Source of the DNA: Erythrobacter sp.
GTDB taxonomy: Bacteria > Pseudomonadota > Alphaproteobacteria > Sphingomonadales > Sphingomonadaceae
Reading direction: 5' to 3'
NCBI RefSeq assembly: GCF_024305245.1
Contig: NZ_JAMWYX010000001.1
Span: forward strand, 310,001 to 374,000
Length of the DNA: 64,000 bases
This document shows positions 45,636 through 54,980 of this stretch, piece by piece; within the stretch, counting starts at the first letter, position 1, and each line of letters begins with the position of its first letter. The notes beneath the pieces are model-generated. The model saw only the letters and a program-made list of their open reading frames with translations, was not told the origin of the DNA and searched no databases. The position numbers and the translations under genes are program-made.

Positions 45636-46805
45636 TCACGCAAGGGTCAGTGCCACAATGGCCTGAGCAGCAATCCCTTCGCCGCGTCCGGTGAAGCCCA
45701 GTTGTTCGGTGGTGGTTGCCTTGATGCTAACCGCGCTTTCGGCAAGGCCGGTAAGACGGGCGACTTCGGCGCGCATGGCGGGGCGGTGCGGGCCGATCTT
45801 CGGCGCTTCGCAGATCAGGGTAAGATCGATATTGGCGATGGCATAGCCTGCCTGGTGGGCAAGGCCGACGGCGTGTTCGAGAAAGCGCCCCGATCGTGCG
45901 CCGCGCCATTGCGGGTCGCTGGGCGGGAAATGGGTGCCGATATCGCCTTCGCCAATCGCACCGAGCACGGCATCTGTAATCGCATGGAGCGCGACGTCGG
46001 CATCGGAATGACCGGCCAGCCCCTTGTCATGCGGAACCTGCACGCCGCACAGCCACAATTCCTCGCCAGCTTCGAGCCGGTGGACGTCAAACCCCTGTCC
46101 GACGCGGAATGCCGGCAAAGTGGAAGGGTGTGTGCCGGTATCCACGAAATCCTCCGCAAAGGTGATTTTCCTGAGGCGTTCGTCACCATCGACCAGCGCA
46201 ACTGAACCGGAGCTTGCCATCATCACCTGCGCATCATCGCCCGCAACGGTCGCGCCGTCCCACCTGCGATGGGCTGCGAGAATGGCGTCGAAGCGGAACG
46301 CTTGGGGGGTTTGCACCCGGCGCAGCGCCTCGCGGTCGGCCTTGCCGGTCATCACCCCGTCACCGCCAGCCAGTGCGAGGCTGTCCACCACCGGAAGTAC
46401 GGGGATCGCGCCCGGATGCCGATCGAGCGCCGCCAACAGGCGGGTGGTGACAGCCAGCGGCAGATCGGGGCGGGCGGCATCGTGGATCAGAACCGATCCC
46501 GGCGCGTCTTCGGCCAGCGCTTCAAGCCCGTTGCGAACCGAATCCTGACGGGTTTCGCCTCCGGCCACAAACCGAATGCCCGCTATCCCGCCGAGCGCCG
46601 CCTCGGCGTCGCTTCCGCCATCGGGTGCGATCACCACCACCAGCGGTGCCGCTCCGGCTTCGAGCAGTGCTTCGACCGAGTGGCGGATCAATGCCTTGCC
46701 GTGCCAATGCCGGAACTGCTTGGGCACATCGCCGCCGACGCGCAGACCTTTGCCCGCGGCCACCACAATGGCCGCAAATGGGGGAAGGGAAGGAGGGATC
46801 GCCAT
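45636..46805 (-). CDS. ispDF: Bifunctional MEP cytidylyltransferase / MECDP synthase
   Basis: This fusion does two non-consecutive steps of the methylerythritol phosphate isoprenoid pathway: IspD makes CDP-methylerythritol and IspF forms the cyclodiphosphate. The 389-residue protein has the IspD domain (residues 1 to about 225) with AAIVVAAGKGLRVGGDVPKQF and LIHDAARPDLP. The IspF domain (about 230-389) has GFDVHRLEAG, GHSDADVALHAITD and IKATTTEQLGFTGRGEG. ispDF fusions are common in alphaproteobacteria. It diverges from dusB with a 77-base gap and heads the run to the cinA-like gene. Confidence 0.96.
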   Translation of the reverse strand: MAIPPSLPPFAAIVVAAGKGLRVGGDVPKQFRHWHGKALIRHSVEALLEAGAAPLVVVIAPDGGSDAEAALGGIAGIRFVAGGETRQDSVRNGLEALAEDAPGSVLIHDAARPDLPLAVTTRLLAALDRHPGAIPVLPVVDSLALAGGDGVMTGKADREALRRVQTPQAFRFDAILAAHRRWDGATVAGDDAQVMMASSGSVALVDGDERLRKITFAEDFVDTGTHPSTLPAFRVGQGFDVHRLEAGEELWLCGVQVPHDKGLAGHSDADVALHAITDAVLGAIGEGDIGTHFPPSDPQWRGARSGRFLEHAVGLAHQAGYAIANIDLTLICEAPKIGPHRPAMRAEVARLTGLAESAVSIKATTTEQLGFTGRGEGIAAQAIVALTLA

Positions 46806-46882
46806 GAGGCCGTTCGCTTAAGGTCTGGACGGACTTTCGGCAATCCACTATGCGCCTGCCTAAATATTAGGCACCCTCGGCA

Positions 46883-47899
46883 ATGAATTCACTTCCCACC
46901 CCTCCGGCGCTCAAGCCGATCGCCATCGGTCCGGTCACGATCGCCGAGCCTGTGGTGCTGGCGCCGATGACCGGCGTCACCGACATGCCGTTCCGGACTC
47001 TGGTGCGGCGCTATGGCTCCGGACTTAATGTTACCGAAATGGTGGCGAGCGAAGCGGCCATTCGGGAAACCCGCCAAAGCGTTCAGAAGACCGCATGGGA
47101 CCGGATCGAGGAGCCGGTTTCGATGCAGCTGGTCGGTTGCGATCCCGCCAGCATGGCCGAAGCTGCCAAGCTTCAGGAAGGCAGCGGCGCGGCGATCATC
47201 GACATCAATTTCGGCTGCCCGGTGCGCAAGGTCGTCGGCCAGCTCGCCGGCAGCGCTCTGATGCGCGAAGTGCCGCTCGCCGTGCGCCTGATGGAAGCGA
47301 CGGTGAAGGCGGTTAAGGTGCCGGTCACGGTCAAGATGCGGATGGGCTGGTGCCATGATAGCCTGAACGCGCCGGAACTTGCCCGCATGGCCGAAGACAT
47401 CGGCGTGCAGATGATCACCGTCCACGGCCGCACCCGCAACCAGATGTACAAGGGCAGCGCGGACTGGGCTTTCGTGCGCAAGGTCAAGGACGCAGTCTCG
47501 GTTCCGGTCATCGTCAACGGCGACATCTGCACCATCGACGATGCGGCCAAAGCGCTCGAACAATCCGGCGCCGACGGGCTGATGATCGGCCGCGGCGCCT
47601 ATGGCAGGCCGTGGCTGCTGGGGCAGGTGATGCATTGGTGGCGCACCGGCGAAGCGCGCGCAGAACCCGGCATCAATGAACAATACGCGGTGCTGGTGGA
47701 ACATTATCACCGCATGCTCGATCACTATGGCCGGGACACAGGGGTGAAGATGGCCCGCAAGCATCTGGGCTGGTACACCAAAGGGCTGCATGGTTCGGTT
47801 GAGTTCCGCCACAAGGCCAATTTCATCGACGATCCGGAGCAGGTGCTCGGCGAGATAGAGCGGTTCTACACGCCGTTCATGTTGCAGCAGGCAGCCTGA
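46883..47899 (+). CDS. dusB: tRNA-dihydrouridine synthase B (NifR3)
   Basis: Dus enzymes reduce uridine to dihydrouridine in tRNA D-loops using FMN and NADPH. The 338-residue protein has [16 protein letters not shown], the catalytic Cys in [17 protein letters not shown] and [18 protein letters not shown], and [12 protein letters not shown] with [17 protein letters not shown]. It is the usual first gene of the alphaproteobacterial nitrogen-regulation operon, where it was named nifR3. ntrB starts three bases after its stop. Confidence 0.94.
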   Translation: MNSLPTPPALKPIAIGPVTIAEPVVLAPMTGVTDMPFRTLVRRYGSGLNVTEMVASEAAIRETRQSVQKTAWDRIEEPVSMQLVGCDPASMAEAAKLQEGSGAAIIDINFGCPVRKVVGQLAGSALMREVPLAVRLMEATVKAVKVPVTVKMRMGWCHDSLNAPELARMAEDIGVQMITVHGRTRNQMYKGSADWAFVRKVKDAVSVPVIVNGDICTIDDAAKALEQSGADGLMIGRGAYGRPWLLGQVMHWWRTGEARAEPGINEQYAVLVEHYHRMLDHYGRDTGVKMARKHLGWYTKGLHGSVEFRHKANFIDDPEQVLGEIERFYTPFMLQQAA

Positions 47900-47902
47900 T
47901 CG

Positions 47903-49033
47903 GTGCCAACCACCGTGACACCGGGAGAGATGGGCGCTCCCGACATGGCCGGCGCGTTTGTAGCCGATAGCCTGCCCGATGCCCGCGCACAGATTGCCGG
48001 GCTTATTTTTGCGGTTTTGCTGATCGACGACGCTGGCAGGATCGCGGAGGTCAATCACGCAGCCGAAAGCCTGCTCGGCACCAGCGCAAGCCGGATTGTT
48101 GGCGCAAGTCTGGCCGAACGGATCGGGCCGCTCGACAAGCGCGTCGAAGCGCGCCTGCGCGAAACCGATGAGGCACTTGTTGCGCGTGACCTTGTAATCA
48201 GTACCGGCAATACGGAAGCCCGCGTCAATATGACTGTGTCGCCACTGGGCTCCTTCCCAGGGTGGCGCGTGGTGACGTTGTCGGAAATCGGTTACGAAGA
48301 CCCGGCGCACAAGCAGGGCGGCGACGCCATGCTGGGCGCGCCTGCGGTGCTGGCGCATGAGATCAAGAACCCGCTCGCCGCCATCCGCGGAGCGGGGCAG
48401 CTGATCGCTCGCAAGCTTCCCGATGCCGACAAGAAGCTTGCACGCATGATCACTGACGAGGTCGACCGGATTGCCCGGCTGATCGACCGGATGCAGCAAC
48501 TCGGCAGCACCCGGACCGGGCCGGTCGAACCGTGCAACCCGCACGAAGCGATCCGCGCCGCCATCGCCACCTTGCGCGCGGCAGAGGGCGAGCGGGGCGC
48601 GGTGGAGATCCGCGAGGAATTCGATCCCTCGCTTCCGCCGGTGCTCGCCAATCGCGATGCGTTGGAACAGGTGCTGATCAATCTGGTGTCGAATGCCCGC
48701 GACGCGGCGCTCGGTGGGGAGGGCCCGGCGGAAATCACTGTGCAGACGCGGTTTGTCAGCGGGCTGGCCTTCAGCGCGGTCCGGCATGGCCGGGCAGTGC
48801 CGCTTCCGATCGAGATCACCGTGACCGATAACGGCCCCGGTATTTCGCCCGAACTTCGCGACCATGTCTTCGAACCCTTCGTGTCGTCGAAGGTCTCGGG
48901 TCAGGGGCTGGGCCTTTCGCTGGTCCGCAAACTGGTGCGCGACATGAACGGCAATATCAGCCACGACCGCGACCAGCGCAGCGGGTTGACGCATTTCCGG
49001 CTGCATCTGCCGCAGGCCCGGCGCGAAGGATAA
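47903..49033 (+). CDS. ntrB: Nitrogen-regulation histidine kinase NtrB
   Basis: NtrB phosphorylates NtrC when nitrogen is limiting and is controlled by PII proteins. The 376-residue cytosolic kinase has a PAS domain (about 28-130), the H-box VLAHEIKNPLAAIRGAGQL with His152, the N-box NLVSNARDAALGG, DNGPGI, and G2 GQGLGLSLV. The start is GTG at 47903, three bases after dusB. ntrC begins three bases after its stop. All catalytic residues are intact. Confidence 0.95.
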   Translation: MPTTVTPGEMGAPDMAGAFVADSLPDARAQIAGLIFAVLLIDDAGRIAEVNHAAESLLGTSASRIVGASLAERIGPLDKRVEARLRETDEALVARDLVISTGNTEARVNMTVSPLGSFPGWRVVTLSEIGYEDPAHKQGGDAMLGAPAVLAHEIKNPLAAIRGAGQLIARKLPDADKKLARMITDEVDRIARLIDRMQQLGSTRTGPVEPCNPHEAIRAAIATLRAAEGERGAVEIREEFDPSLPPVLANRDALEQVLINLVSNARDAALGGEGPAEITVQTRFVSGLAFSAVRHGRAVPLPIEITVTDNGPGISPELRDHVFEPFVSSKVSGQGLGLSLVRKLVRDMNGNISHDRDQRSGLTHFRLHLPQARREG

Positions 49034-49036
49034 TCA

Positions 49037-50491
49037 ATGAGCGGTTCGGGCACTCAGGCAATTCTGCTGGTCGAAGATGATGCGGCCATCGCAACCGTCA
49101 TCACGGCCGCGCTGGAGGATGAAGGCTTTGCGATATCGCATTGCACCGGCATCGCGGCGCGCGACCGGTTGCTGGATCAGGGCCGTTTTGCCTTGATGCT
49201 GACGGACGTGATCCTCGAAGACGGGGACGGGCTGGCAAGCCTTGCTGCTGTGCGCGAACGCGCGCCGGAAATGCCGGTGATTGTGCTGTCGGCGCAGAAC
49301 ACGCTCGATACCGCGGTCCGCGCGAGCGAGAGCGATGCTTTCGAATACTTCCCCAAGCCATTCGATCTCGACGAACTCGTGCATGCGGTGCGGCAAGCCG
49401 TGGGCCAGCGCGCCAACCTTGCGCAGTCCGAGGCCGAGATCGCGGGAGAAGCGGAAGGCGTGGGCGCGCGAATGCCGCTGGTCGGGCGCAGCGCAGCGAT
49501 GCAGAGCGTCTACCGCATGATCACCCGCGTCCTGCGCAATGATCTGACAGTGCTCATAACCGGGGAGAGCGGCACCGGTAAGGAACTGGTGGCAGAGGCG
49601 ATCCACGAACTCGGCAATCGCCGCACCGGCCCCTTCGTGGCGGTCAACACCGCCGCCATTCCGGCGGATCTGGTCGAAAGCGAGCTGTTCGGACACGAAA
49701 AGGGCGCGTTCACCGGAGCGATTGCGCAGGCGATCGGCAAGTTCGAACAAGCCAATGGCGGAACCCTGTTCCTCGACGAGATCGGCGATATGCCTGCCGA
49801 GGCGCAAACGCGGCTGCTGCGGGCGCTTCAATCGGGCCGCATCCGGCGGGTTGGCGGGCGGCAGGAAATCGCCGTCAATGTCCGGATCATCGCCGCCACC
49901 AATCGCGATCTTGCTCCCATGATCGCCGCCGGAACCTTCCGCGAGGACCTGTTCTACCGCCTCAATGTGGTTCCGATCGAATTGCCGCCCTTGCGCGAAC
50001 GGCGCGAGGACATCGGGGCATTGGTGCAGCATTTCCTGATCCTTGCCGCCGAAGATGGCCTGCCACGCCGCACGCTGACGCCCGAGGCGGTCAACCGGCT
50101 CGAACAGCGGGCATGGCGCGGCAATGTTCGCGAGCTGCGCAATGTCGTCTACCGGCTTGCGCTGATGGCGCGCGAGGACCGGATCGATGCCGAGAGCCTG
50201 GCCGACATCATCGGCGATGAAATCGCTTTTGGCGCGGGTCAGGTTCGGGAGAGCGGCGGCAGTTTCGCATCCGCACTGGCGGCATGGCTCGCCAGCGAGA
50301 CTCTGCCGCCCGGAACGCTTTACCACCGCGCGCTGGCAGCGTTCGAGAAGCCGTTGATCGAGCATGCTTTGGGCCGCACTGGCGGCAACCAGCTGCGGGC
50401 AGCGCAGTTGCTCGGCATCAATCGCAACACCTTGCGCAAACGGATCGGTGAACTGGGGCTGGAACCGGACCGGTTCTCGCAGCCATCCTGA
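49037..50491 (+). CDS. ntrC: Nitrogen-regulation response regulator NtrC
   Basis: NtrC activates sigma-54 promoters of nitrogen-assimilation genes. The 484-residue protein has a receiver domain with Asp57 in LMLTDVILEDGDG, an AAA+ domain with Walker A GESGTGKE, the sigma-54-contact loop GAFTGA, and Walker B GGTLFLDEIGDM. A Fis-type helix-turn-helix closes the protein (NQLRAAQLLGINRNTLRKRI). All motifs needed for sigma-54 activation are present. It is immediately followed by the NtrYX pair, 67 bases on. Confidence 0.96.
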   Translation: MSGSGTQAILLVEDDAAIATVITAALEDEGFAISHCTGIAARDRLLDQGRFALMLTDVILEDGDGLASLAAVRERAPEMPVIVLSAQNTLDTAVRASESDAFEYFPKPFDLDELVHAVRQAVGQRANLAQSEAEIAGEAEGVGARMPLVGRSAAMQSVYRMITRVLRNDLTVLITGESGTGKELVAEAIHELGNRRTGPFVAVNTAAIPADLVESELFGHEKGAFTGAIAQAIGKFEQANGGTLFLDEIGDMPAEAQTRLLRALQSGRIRRVGGRQEIAVNVRIIAATNRDLAPMIAAGTFREDLFYRLNVVPIELPPLRERREDIGALVQHFLILAAEDGLPRRTLTPEAVNRLEQRAWRGNVRELRNVVYRLALMAREDRIDAESLADIIGDEIAFGAGQVRESGGSFASALAAWLASETLPPGTLYHRALAAFEKPLIEHALGRTGGNQLRAAQLLGINRNTLRKRIGELGLEPDRFSQPS

Positions 50492-50558
50492 CCGGGATTG
50501 CCTCTCAGCACAGTTTCGGCTTGCGCATTTGCCACACCATTGTTGTAAAGGAGCAACG

Positions 50559-52790
50559 ATGGATGCGCCCATGACCCGAACGCCGAGCCTTCCGCCACGG
50601 CAGTCGCCGCGTTGGTGGCGCCGGTTTGTCGTTGGCTCCCGGCGCGCAAACATCTTCGGGTGGCTCGAGCTGTTGTGTGCCGCCGCGCTGTTGGCGGCCA
50701 TCGGTGCCACCTATCTGACCTACTCGACTGCATCGGCACCCGATGATCTGCTGCCGACAATGCAGGTTTCGCTCATCCTGATGGCGACCCTGGTGCCGGC
50801 GATGGCGCTGCTGGTGCTGATCGGCCGCCGTGTGGCGCTACGCCGCGCATCCGGCAGCACCGCGCGGCTGCATGTCCGGCTCGTGTTCTTTTTCTCGATG
50901 GTGGCGGCTCTGCCGACGCTGCTGGTAGCAGGTTTCGCGGCCTTCCTGTTCCAGACCGGCGTCGATTTCTGGTTCTCCGACGATTCCCGGGGGTTGATGG
51001 AGAACGCCAACGCGCTGGCGCAGAATTACTACGACGCGAACCAGCGCAATGTTCAGCAGAACACCATCATAATGGCGACCGACATGCGAGAAATTCTCGC
51101 CCGGGTGCCGATCACCGATCCCGATTTTCCCGACTTCTACCTCTACCAGACGCAGGGGCGCGAAATATCCGAAAGTGCGATCCTGCAGCGGGTTAGGGAC
51201 GGTTCGTTCCGGACGGCAGCGGCGCTCAATCTGCCGCGCGACAACAGCCCGCTCGAGTTCAGTCGCAAAGCGCTGGCCCGCCTCGATCAGGGCGAACTTG
51301 CCGTTGTTGGGATCAGCCCCGAACGGATCGAAGCGCTGGCGGCGATTGACGCCGAGGCCGGGGTCTATCTCTACAACGCGCGGACCACTGAAGAGAGCAT
51401 GTTCAATTCCTGGTCGCGCGCGCAATCGATCGTCGGCGCCTATGACCGGCTGACCGGCAGCGCCCGGATGCTGCAACTGCGCTTCAACATCGCGCTGGTG
51501 GCGGTCAGCCTTTTTCTGGTGGGGATCGCGATCTGGTTTGCGCTGCGTTTTGCCGACCGTCAGGTGAAACCACTCACCGATCTGGTCGGGGCGGCGCGCA
51601 AGGTCGGGCAGGGCAACTTCGCGCTCCGGCTCGAAGGGCGCACCGGTGCGGACGAGATCGGCCTGCTCAACCGCGCGTTCAACCGGATGACCGGGCAGCT
51701 CGAAAAGCAGACGCAGGCCCTGGTCAGCGCCAACCGCCAGATCGACGATCGCCGCGCGTTCATGGAGGCTGTCCTGGAATCGGTGACGGCAGGCGTCATC
51801 TCGGTCGATGCGGACAACCGCGTCATGCTGATGAATTCCTCGGCGCAGGCGCTGCTCTCCCCGCCGGGCGCGGAGGAAGTGGACATGAACGGCCACGCGC
51901 TGGAAGAGCTCGCGCCCGAATTGTGCCGCATGATCGCGGAAGGCAAGGAGCGGGCGATCATCACGCACGCCAAGGGCGCGGAATTGCTGACGCTCGCGGT
52001 AAAGCTGGCGCCCGGGAACAGCGGCCATGTGATCACCTTCGAGGACATCACCCGCCAGCTGCTCGATCAGAGGCAGGCGGCGTGGGCCGATGTCGCCCGG
52101 CGGATCGCGCACGAGATCAAGAACCCGCTCACGCCGATCCAGCTGGCGACCGAGCGTCTCAAGCGGCGTTACCGCACGCGGGTCGGCGATGAGGACCGCG
52201 ACCTGTTCGACGAACTGACCAGCACGATCGTGCGTCAGGTCGGCGATCTCAGAAAGATGGTGGACGAGTTCTCCTCGTTTGCGCGCCTGCCCAAGCCGGT
52301 GTTCCGCGACGAGGACGCGCTCGATCTGGTGCGTCAGGCGGTATTCCTTCAGGAAGTCGCCCATTCGGGGCTCGCGTTCAGCGTCTCCTCCACCAAACTG
52401 CTCGACCGCGAAGTGCGCTGCGACCGCCACCAGTTCGGGCAGGCGATGACCAATGTGCTCAAGAATGCAGTCGAAGCCGTCGAAGCCCGTGCGGGCGAGG
52501 CGCGCGAGGAATATGCCGGCGAAATCGCGGTTTCGATCGCCGATGGCGGGGATTCGATCGTGGTCACTGTCGAGGATAACGGCGTCGGCCTTCCTTCGGA
52601 CCGCGAACGTATTACGGAGCCCTATGTTACTACCCGAGAGAAAGGCACCGGCCTCGGCCTCGCCATCGTCAACAAGATCGTCGACGAACATGGCGGCGAC
52701 ATGAGTTTTGCCAGTGCTGCGAGCGGAGGAACGCGCGTGACCCTGCGCTTTGCCCGCAATCCCCAACCCGTCGATGGCCTGCCCGCCTGA
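50559..52790 (+). CDS. ntrY: Membrane histidine kinase NtrY
   Basis: NtrY is the membrane sensor partner of NtrX, linked to nitrogen and redox control in alphaproteobacteria. The 743-residue protein has several N-terminal membrane helices (about 25-140), an extracytoplasmic domain and a second transmembrane stretch (about 305-330). HAMP (RQVKPLTDLVGAARKVGQGN) and PAS (AGVISVDADNRVMLMN) domains follow, then the H-box RRIAHEIKNPLTPIQLATER with His518, and an intact HATPase. The ATG at 50559 follows GGAG by six bases; the open frame upstream is ntrC in another phase. Confidence 0.94.
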   Translation: MDAPMTRTPSLPPRQSPRWWRRFVVGSRRANIFGWLELLCAAALLAAIGATYLTYSTASAPDDLLPTMQVSLILMATLVPAMALLVLIGRRVALRRASGSTARLHVRLVFFFSMVAALPTLLVAGFAAFLFQTGVDFWFSDDSRGLMENANALAQNYYDANQRNVQQNTIIMATDMREILARVPITDPDFPDFYLYQTQGREISESAILQRVRDGSFRTAAALNLPRDNSPLEFSRKALARLDQGELAVVGISPERIEALAAIDAEAGVYLYNARTTEESMFNSWSRAQSIVGAYDRLTGSARMLQLRFNIALVAVSLFLVGIAIWFALRFADRQVKPLTDLVGAARKVGQGNFALRLEGRTGADEIGLLNRAFNRMTGQLEKQTQALVSANRQIDDRRAFMEAVLESVTAGVISVDADNRVMLMNSSAQALLSPPGAEEVDMNGHALEELAPELCRMIAEGKERAIITHAKGAELLTLAVKLAPGNSGHVITFEDITRQLLDQRQAAWADVARRIAHEIKNPLTPIQLATERLKRRYRTRVGDEDRDLFDELTSTIVRQVGDLRKMVDEFSSFARLPKPVFRDEDALDLVRQAVFLQEVAHSGLAFSVSSTKLLDREVRCDRHQFGQAMTNVLKNAVEAVEARAGEAREEYAGEIAVSIADGGDSIVVTVEDNGVGLPSDRERITEPYVTTREKGTGLGLAIVNKIVDEHGGDMSFASAASGGTRVTLRFARNPQPVDGLPA

Positions 52791-52824
52791 TGGACCCTGA
52801 ACAGCTGACCGAAGGACACTGCCG

Positions 52825-54213
52825 ATGGCGCTCGAAATCCTGATCGTCGATGACGAACGCGATATCCGCGAACTGGTTGCCGGCGTGCTCGGCGACGAGG
52901 GGTATGCCTGCCGTACCGCCGCCGATAGCACCGCAGCTCTTGCCGCAATCGACGAACGCCGCCCGAGCCTCGTCCTGCTCGACGTATGGTTGCACGGCAG
53001 CCAGATGGACGGGCTGGAACTGCTCGATGCGATCAAGGCGCGCGAGCCGGGCCTGCCGGTGATCATCTTCTCCGGACACGGCAATATCGATACCGCCGTT
53101 GCCGCTGTGAGCCGCGGCGCGATGGACTTCATTGAAAAGCCGTTCGAGGCCGAACGCCTGCTGCTGCTGGTCGAACGCGCGACCGAAACCGAGCGGTTGC
53201 GCCGCGAAAACAGCCGGTTGCGCGAAGGCAGCTGGGGTAGCGCGGAATTCACCGGCAATTCGCCGACTATCAACGGTGTGCGCGCGACGCTGAAGCGGGT
53301 CGCCAATACCGGCAGCCGCGTGCTGATTTCCGGGCCGCCAGGCGCTGGCAAGGAAGTGGCCGCGCGTCTGCTCCACGCCTGGAGCGGGCGCTCGCAAGGC
53401 GCTTTCGTACTGGTCAATTCGGCCCGTATCACGCCCGAGCGGTTCGAACAGGAGCTGTTCGGTGAGGAGGTCAATGGCAAACAGATGCGCCCGGGCCTGC
53501 TCGAAATGGCCGACGGCGGGACGCTTTATCTCGATGAGATCGCGGACATGCCGCTGTCAACGCAGGCGCGCATTTTGCGGGTGCTGACCGACCAGAGCTT
53601 CGTGCGGGTCGGTGGCAGCCGCCAGATCGGGGTCGATGTCCGGGTGGTGTCCTCGACCACCCGCGATCTGAACGTGGAAATGGCAGAAAAGCGCTTCCGC
53701 GAGGATTTGTTCTATCGCCTGAACGTCGTGCCGGTGGCGATTCCCTCGCTATCGCAGCGGCGCGAGGATATCCCGTCGTTGGCCGAGCATTTCTTCACCC
53801 GCTATTCCAACGATCAGGGGCTTACCCCGCCGGAAATCTCGTCCGAGGCGATGGCGGCGCTGCAAGCCTATGACTGGCCGGGCAATGTCCGCCAGCTCAG
53901 GAACGTGGTGGAGCGTACGATCATCATGACCCCGCGCGAAAAGCTCAACACGGTCGAGCCCGACATGCTCCCGCCCGAAATTACAGGCGGACAGGCGGGG
54001 GTGGGCAGCGAGAGCCTTTCGGCAATCATGGGCGTGCCACTGCGCGAAGCGCGCGAAAGTTTCGAGCGGGAATATCTGGCCATCCAGATCCGACGGTTCT
54101 CCGGCAACATCTCGAAGACTGCCAGCTTCATCGGAATGGAACGATCGGCCCTGCACCGCAAGCTCAAGCTGTTGGGAATGGCAGACCGCCGCGACGAGGC
54201 GGATAGCGAATAA
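52825..54213 (+). CDS. ntrX: NtrX response regulator (GAFTGA-less)
   Basis: NtrX is the response regulator of NtrY. The 462-residue protein has a receiver with Asp53 in VLLDVWLHGSQMDG and Lys in FIEKPFEAERL, an AAA+ domain with GPPGAGKEVAARLL and GGTLYLDEIADMP, and a C-terminal Fis-like helix-turn-helix (NISKTASFIGMERSALHRKL). Where sigma-54 activators have GAFTGA, this reads FGEEVNGKQMRPG, so it should not open sigma-54 promoters; that is a known trait of the NtrX branch. It lies 34 bases after ntrY. Confidence 0.93.
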   Translation: MALEILIVDDERDIRELVAGVLGDEGYACRTAADSTAALAAIDERRPSLVLLDVWLHGSQMDGLELLDAIKAREPGLPVIIFSGHGNIDTAVAAVSRGAMDFIEKPFEAERLLLLVERATETERLRRENSRLREGSWGSAEFTGNSPTINGVRATLKRVANTGSRVLISGPPGAGKEVAARLLHAWSGRSQGAFVLVNSARITPERFEQELFGEEVNGKQMRPGLLEMADGGTLYLDEIADMPLSTQARILRVLTDQSFVRVGGSRQIGVDVRVVSSTTRDLNVEMAEKRFREDLFYRLNVVPVAIPSLSQRREDIPSLAEHFFTRYSNDQGLTPPEISSEAMAALQAYDWPGNVRQLRNVVERTIIMTPREKLNTVEPDMLPPEITGGQAGVGSESLSAIMGVPLREARESFEREYLAIQIRRFSGNISKTASFIGMERSALHRKLKLLGMADRRDEADSE

Positions 54214-54366
54214 ACCGTATGGCCAACTGGGCCGCGCTCAAATCAAGCCTTGTCGCATGACGCTGCAATCGCCATTATATTGAATGGGTCAGGCGGCCCA
54301 TCAATCGGCGCGCCTACCCTGAACTGCGGTTACTCTCGATAATCGCCAAGAACAGGAGGCAAAGTC

Positions 54367-54954
54367 ATGTCCAACGGGCGAACACTCTCTCCCCGGCCGA
54401 TCGTCCGTGAAACTGTCCCTAGCGAGCCGCGTTCCGGCGATAGTGGCGGATCGTCGGGGCGTCAGGGCAATTTGCAGGACGCCTTCCTGAATCTGCTCCG
54501 CAAAAACAAGATTCCGGTCACCATGTTTCTGGTCAAGGGCGTGAAGCTTCAGGGCATTGTCACGTGGTTCGATAATTTCTCGATCCTGCTGCGCCGCGAC
54601 GGGCAGTCGCAATTGGTCTACAAGCACGCGATTTCGACCATCATGCCCGGCCAATTGCTCGATCCGCAGCAGTTCCAGGCTCGGCCCGGCGGCAAAAAGC
54701 AGAAGCAGTTGCAGGACGTGTTCCTCAGCCGCGTTGCCGAAGCGGAAGTTCAGGTGACGATGTTCCTCGTCAACGGCGTGATGCTGCAGGGCCGGATCGC
54801 CGCGTATGACCTGTTCTGCATGATGCTGGAACGCGACGGCGCGGTTCAACTTGCCTACAAGCATGCAGTATCTACCATTCAGCCCGCAGGCCCCGTCGAT
54901 CTGAGTGTCGGCGATGATGACGATGGCGAACTTGATGACGGGATTTCAGACTGA
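54367..54954 (+). CDS. hfq: Tandem two-domain Hfq RNA chaperone
   Basis: Hfq binds small RNAs and mRNAs, normally as a hexamer of about 80-residue subunits. This 195-residue protein contains two Hfq (Sm-like) domains in one chain. The first is residues 35-95 ([23 protein letters not shown] at 85-88), the second 113-173 ([23 protein letters not shown] at 164-167). Both keep Sm1 and Sm2 features, so three chains could make one six-domain ring (inference). An N-terminal Ser/Gly-rich arm (1-33) and an acidic tail flank them. Lone location after ntrX and before hflX is the normal alphaproteobacterial order. Confidence 0.92.
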   Translation: MSNGRTLSPRPIVRETVPSEPRSGDSGGSSGRQGNLQDAFLNLLRKNKIPVTMFLVKGVKLQGIVTWFDNFSILLRRDGQSQLVYKHAISTIMPGQLLDPQQFQARPGGKKQKQLQDVFLSRVAEAEVQVTMFLVNGVMLQGRIAAYDLFCMMLERDGAVQLAYKHAVSTIQPAGPVDLSVGDDDDGELDDGISD

Positions 54955-54980
54955 GCTTCGATAGCGAATATAGTGACGAG

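Noticed and set aside
46889-49006. A 705-codon open frame on the minus strand opposite dusB and ntrB
   Set aside because: It is antisense to two well-identified genes, is rich in Arg, His and Gln, and shows no domain. Long antisense frames are expected in GC-rich coding DNA.
50838-53480. An 880-codon minus-strand frame opposite ntrY and ntrX
   Set aside because: Antisense shadow of two complete signalling genes, with low-complexity composition and no recognisable motif.
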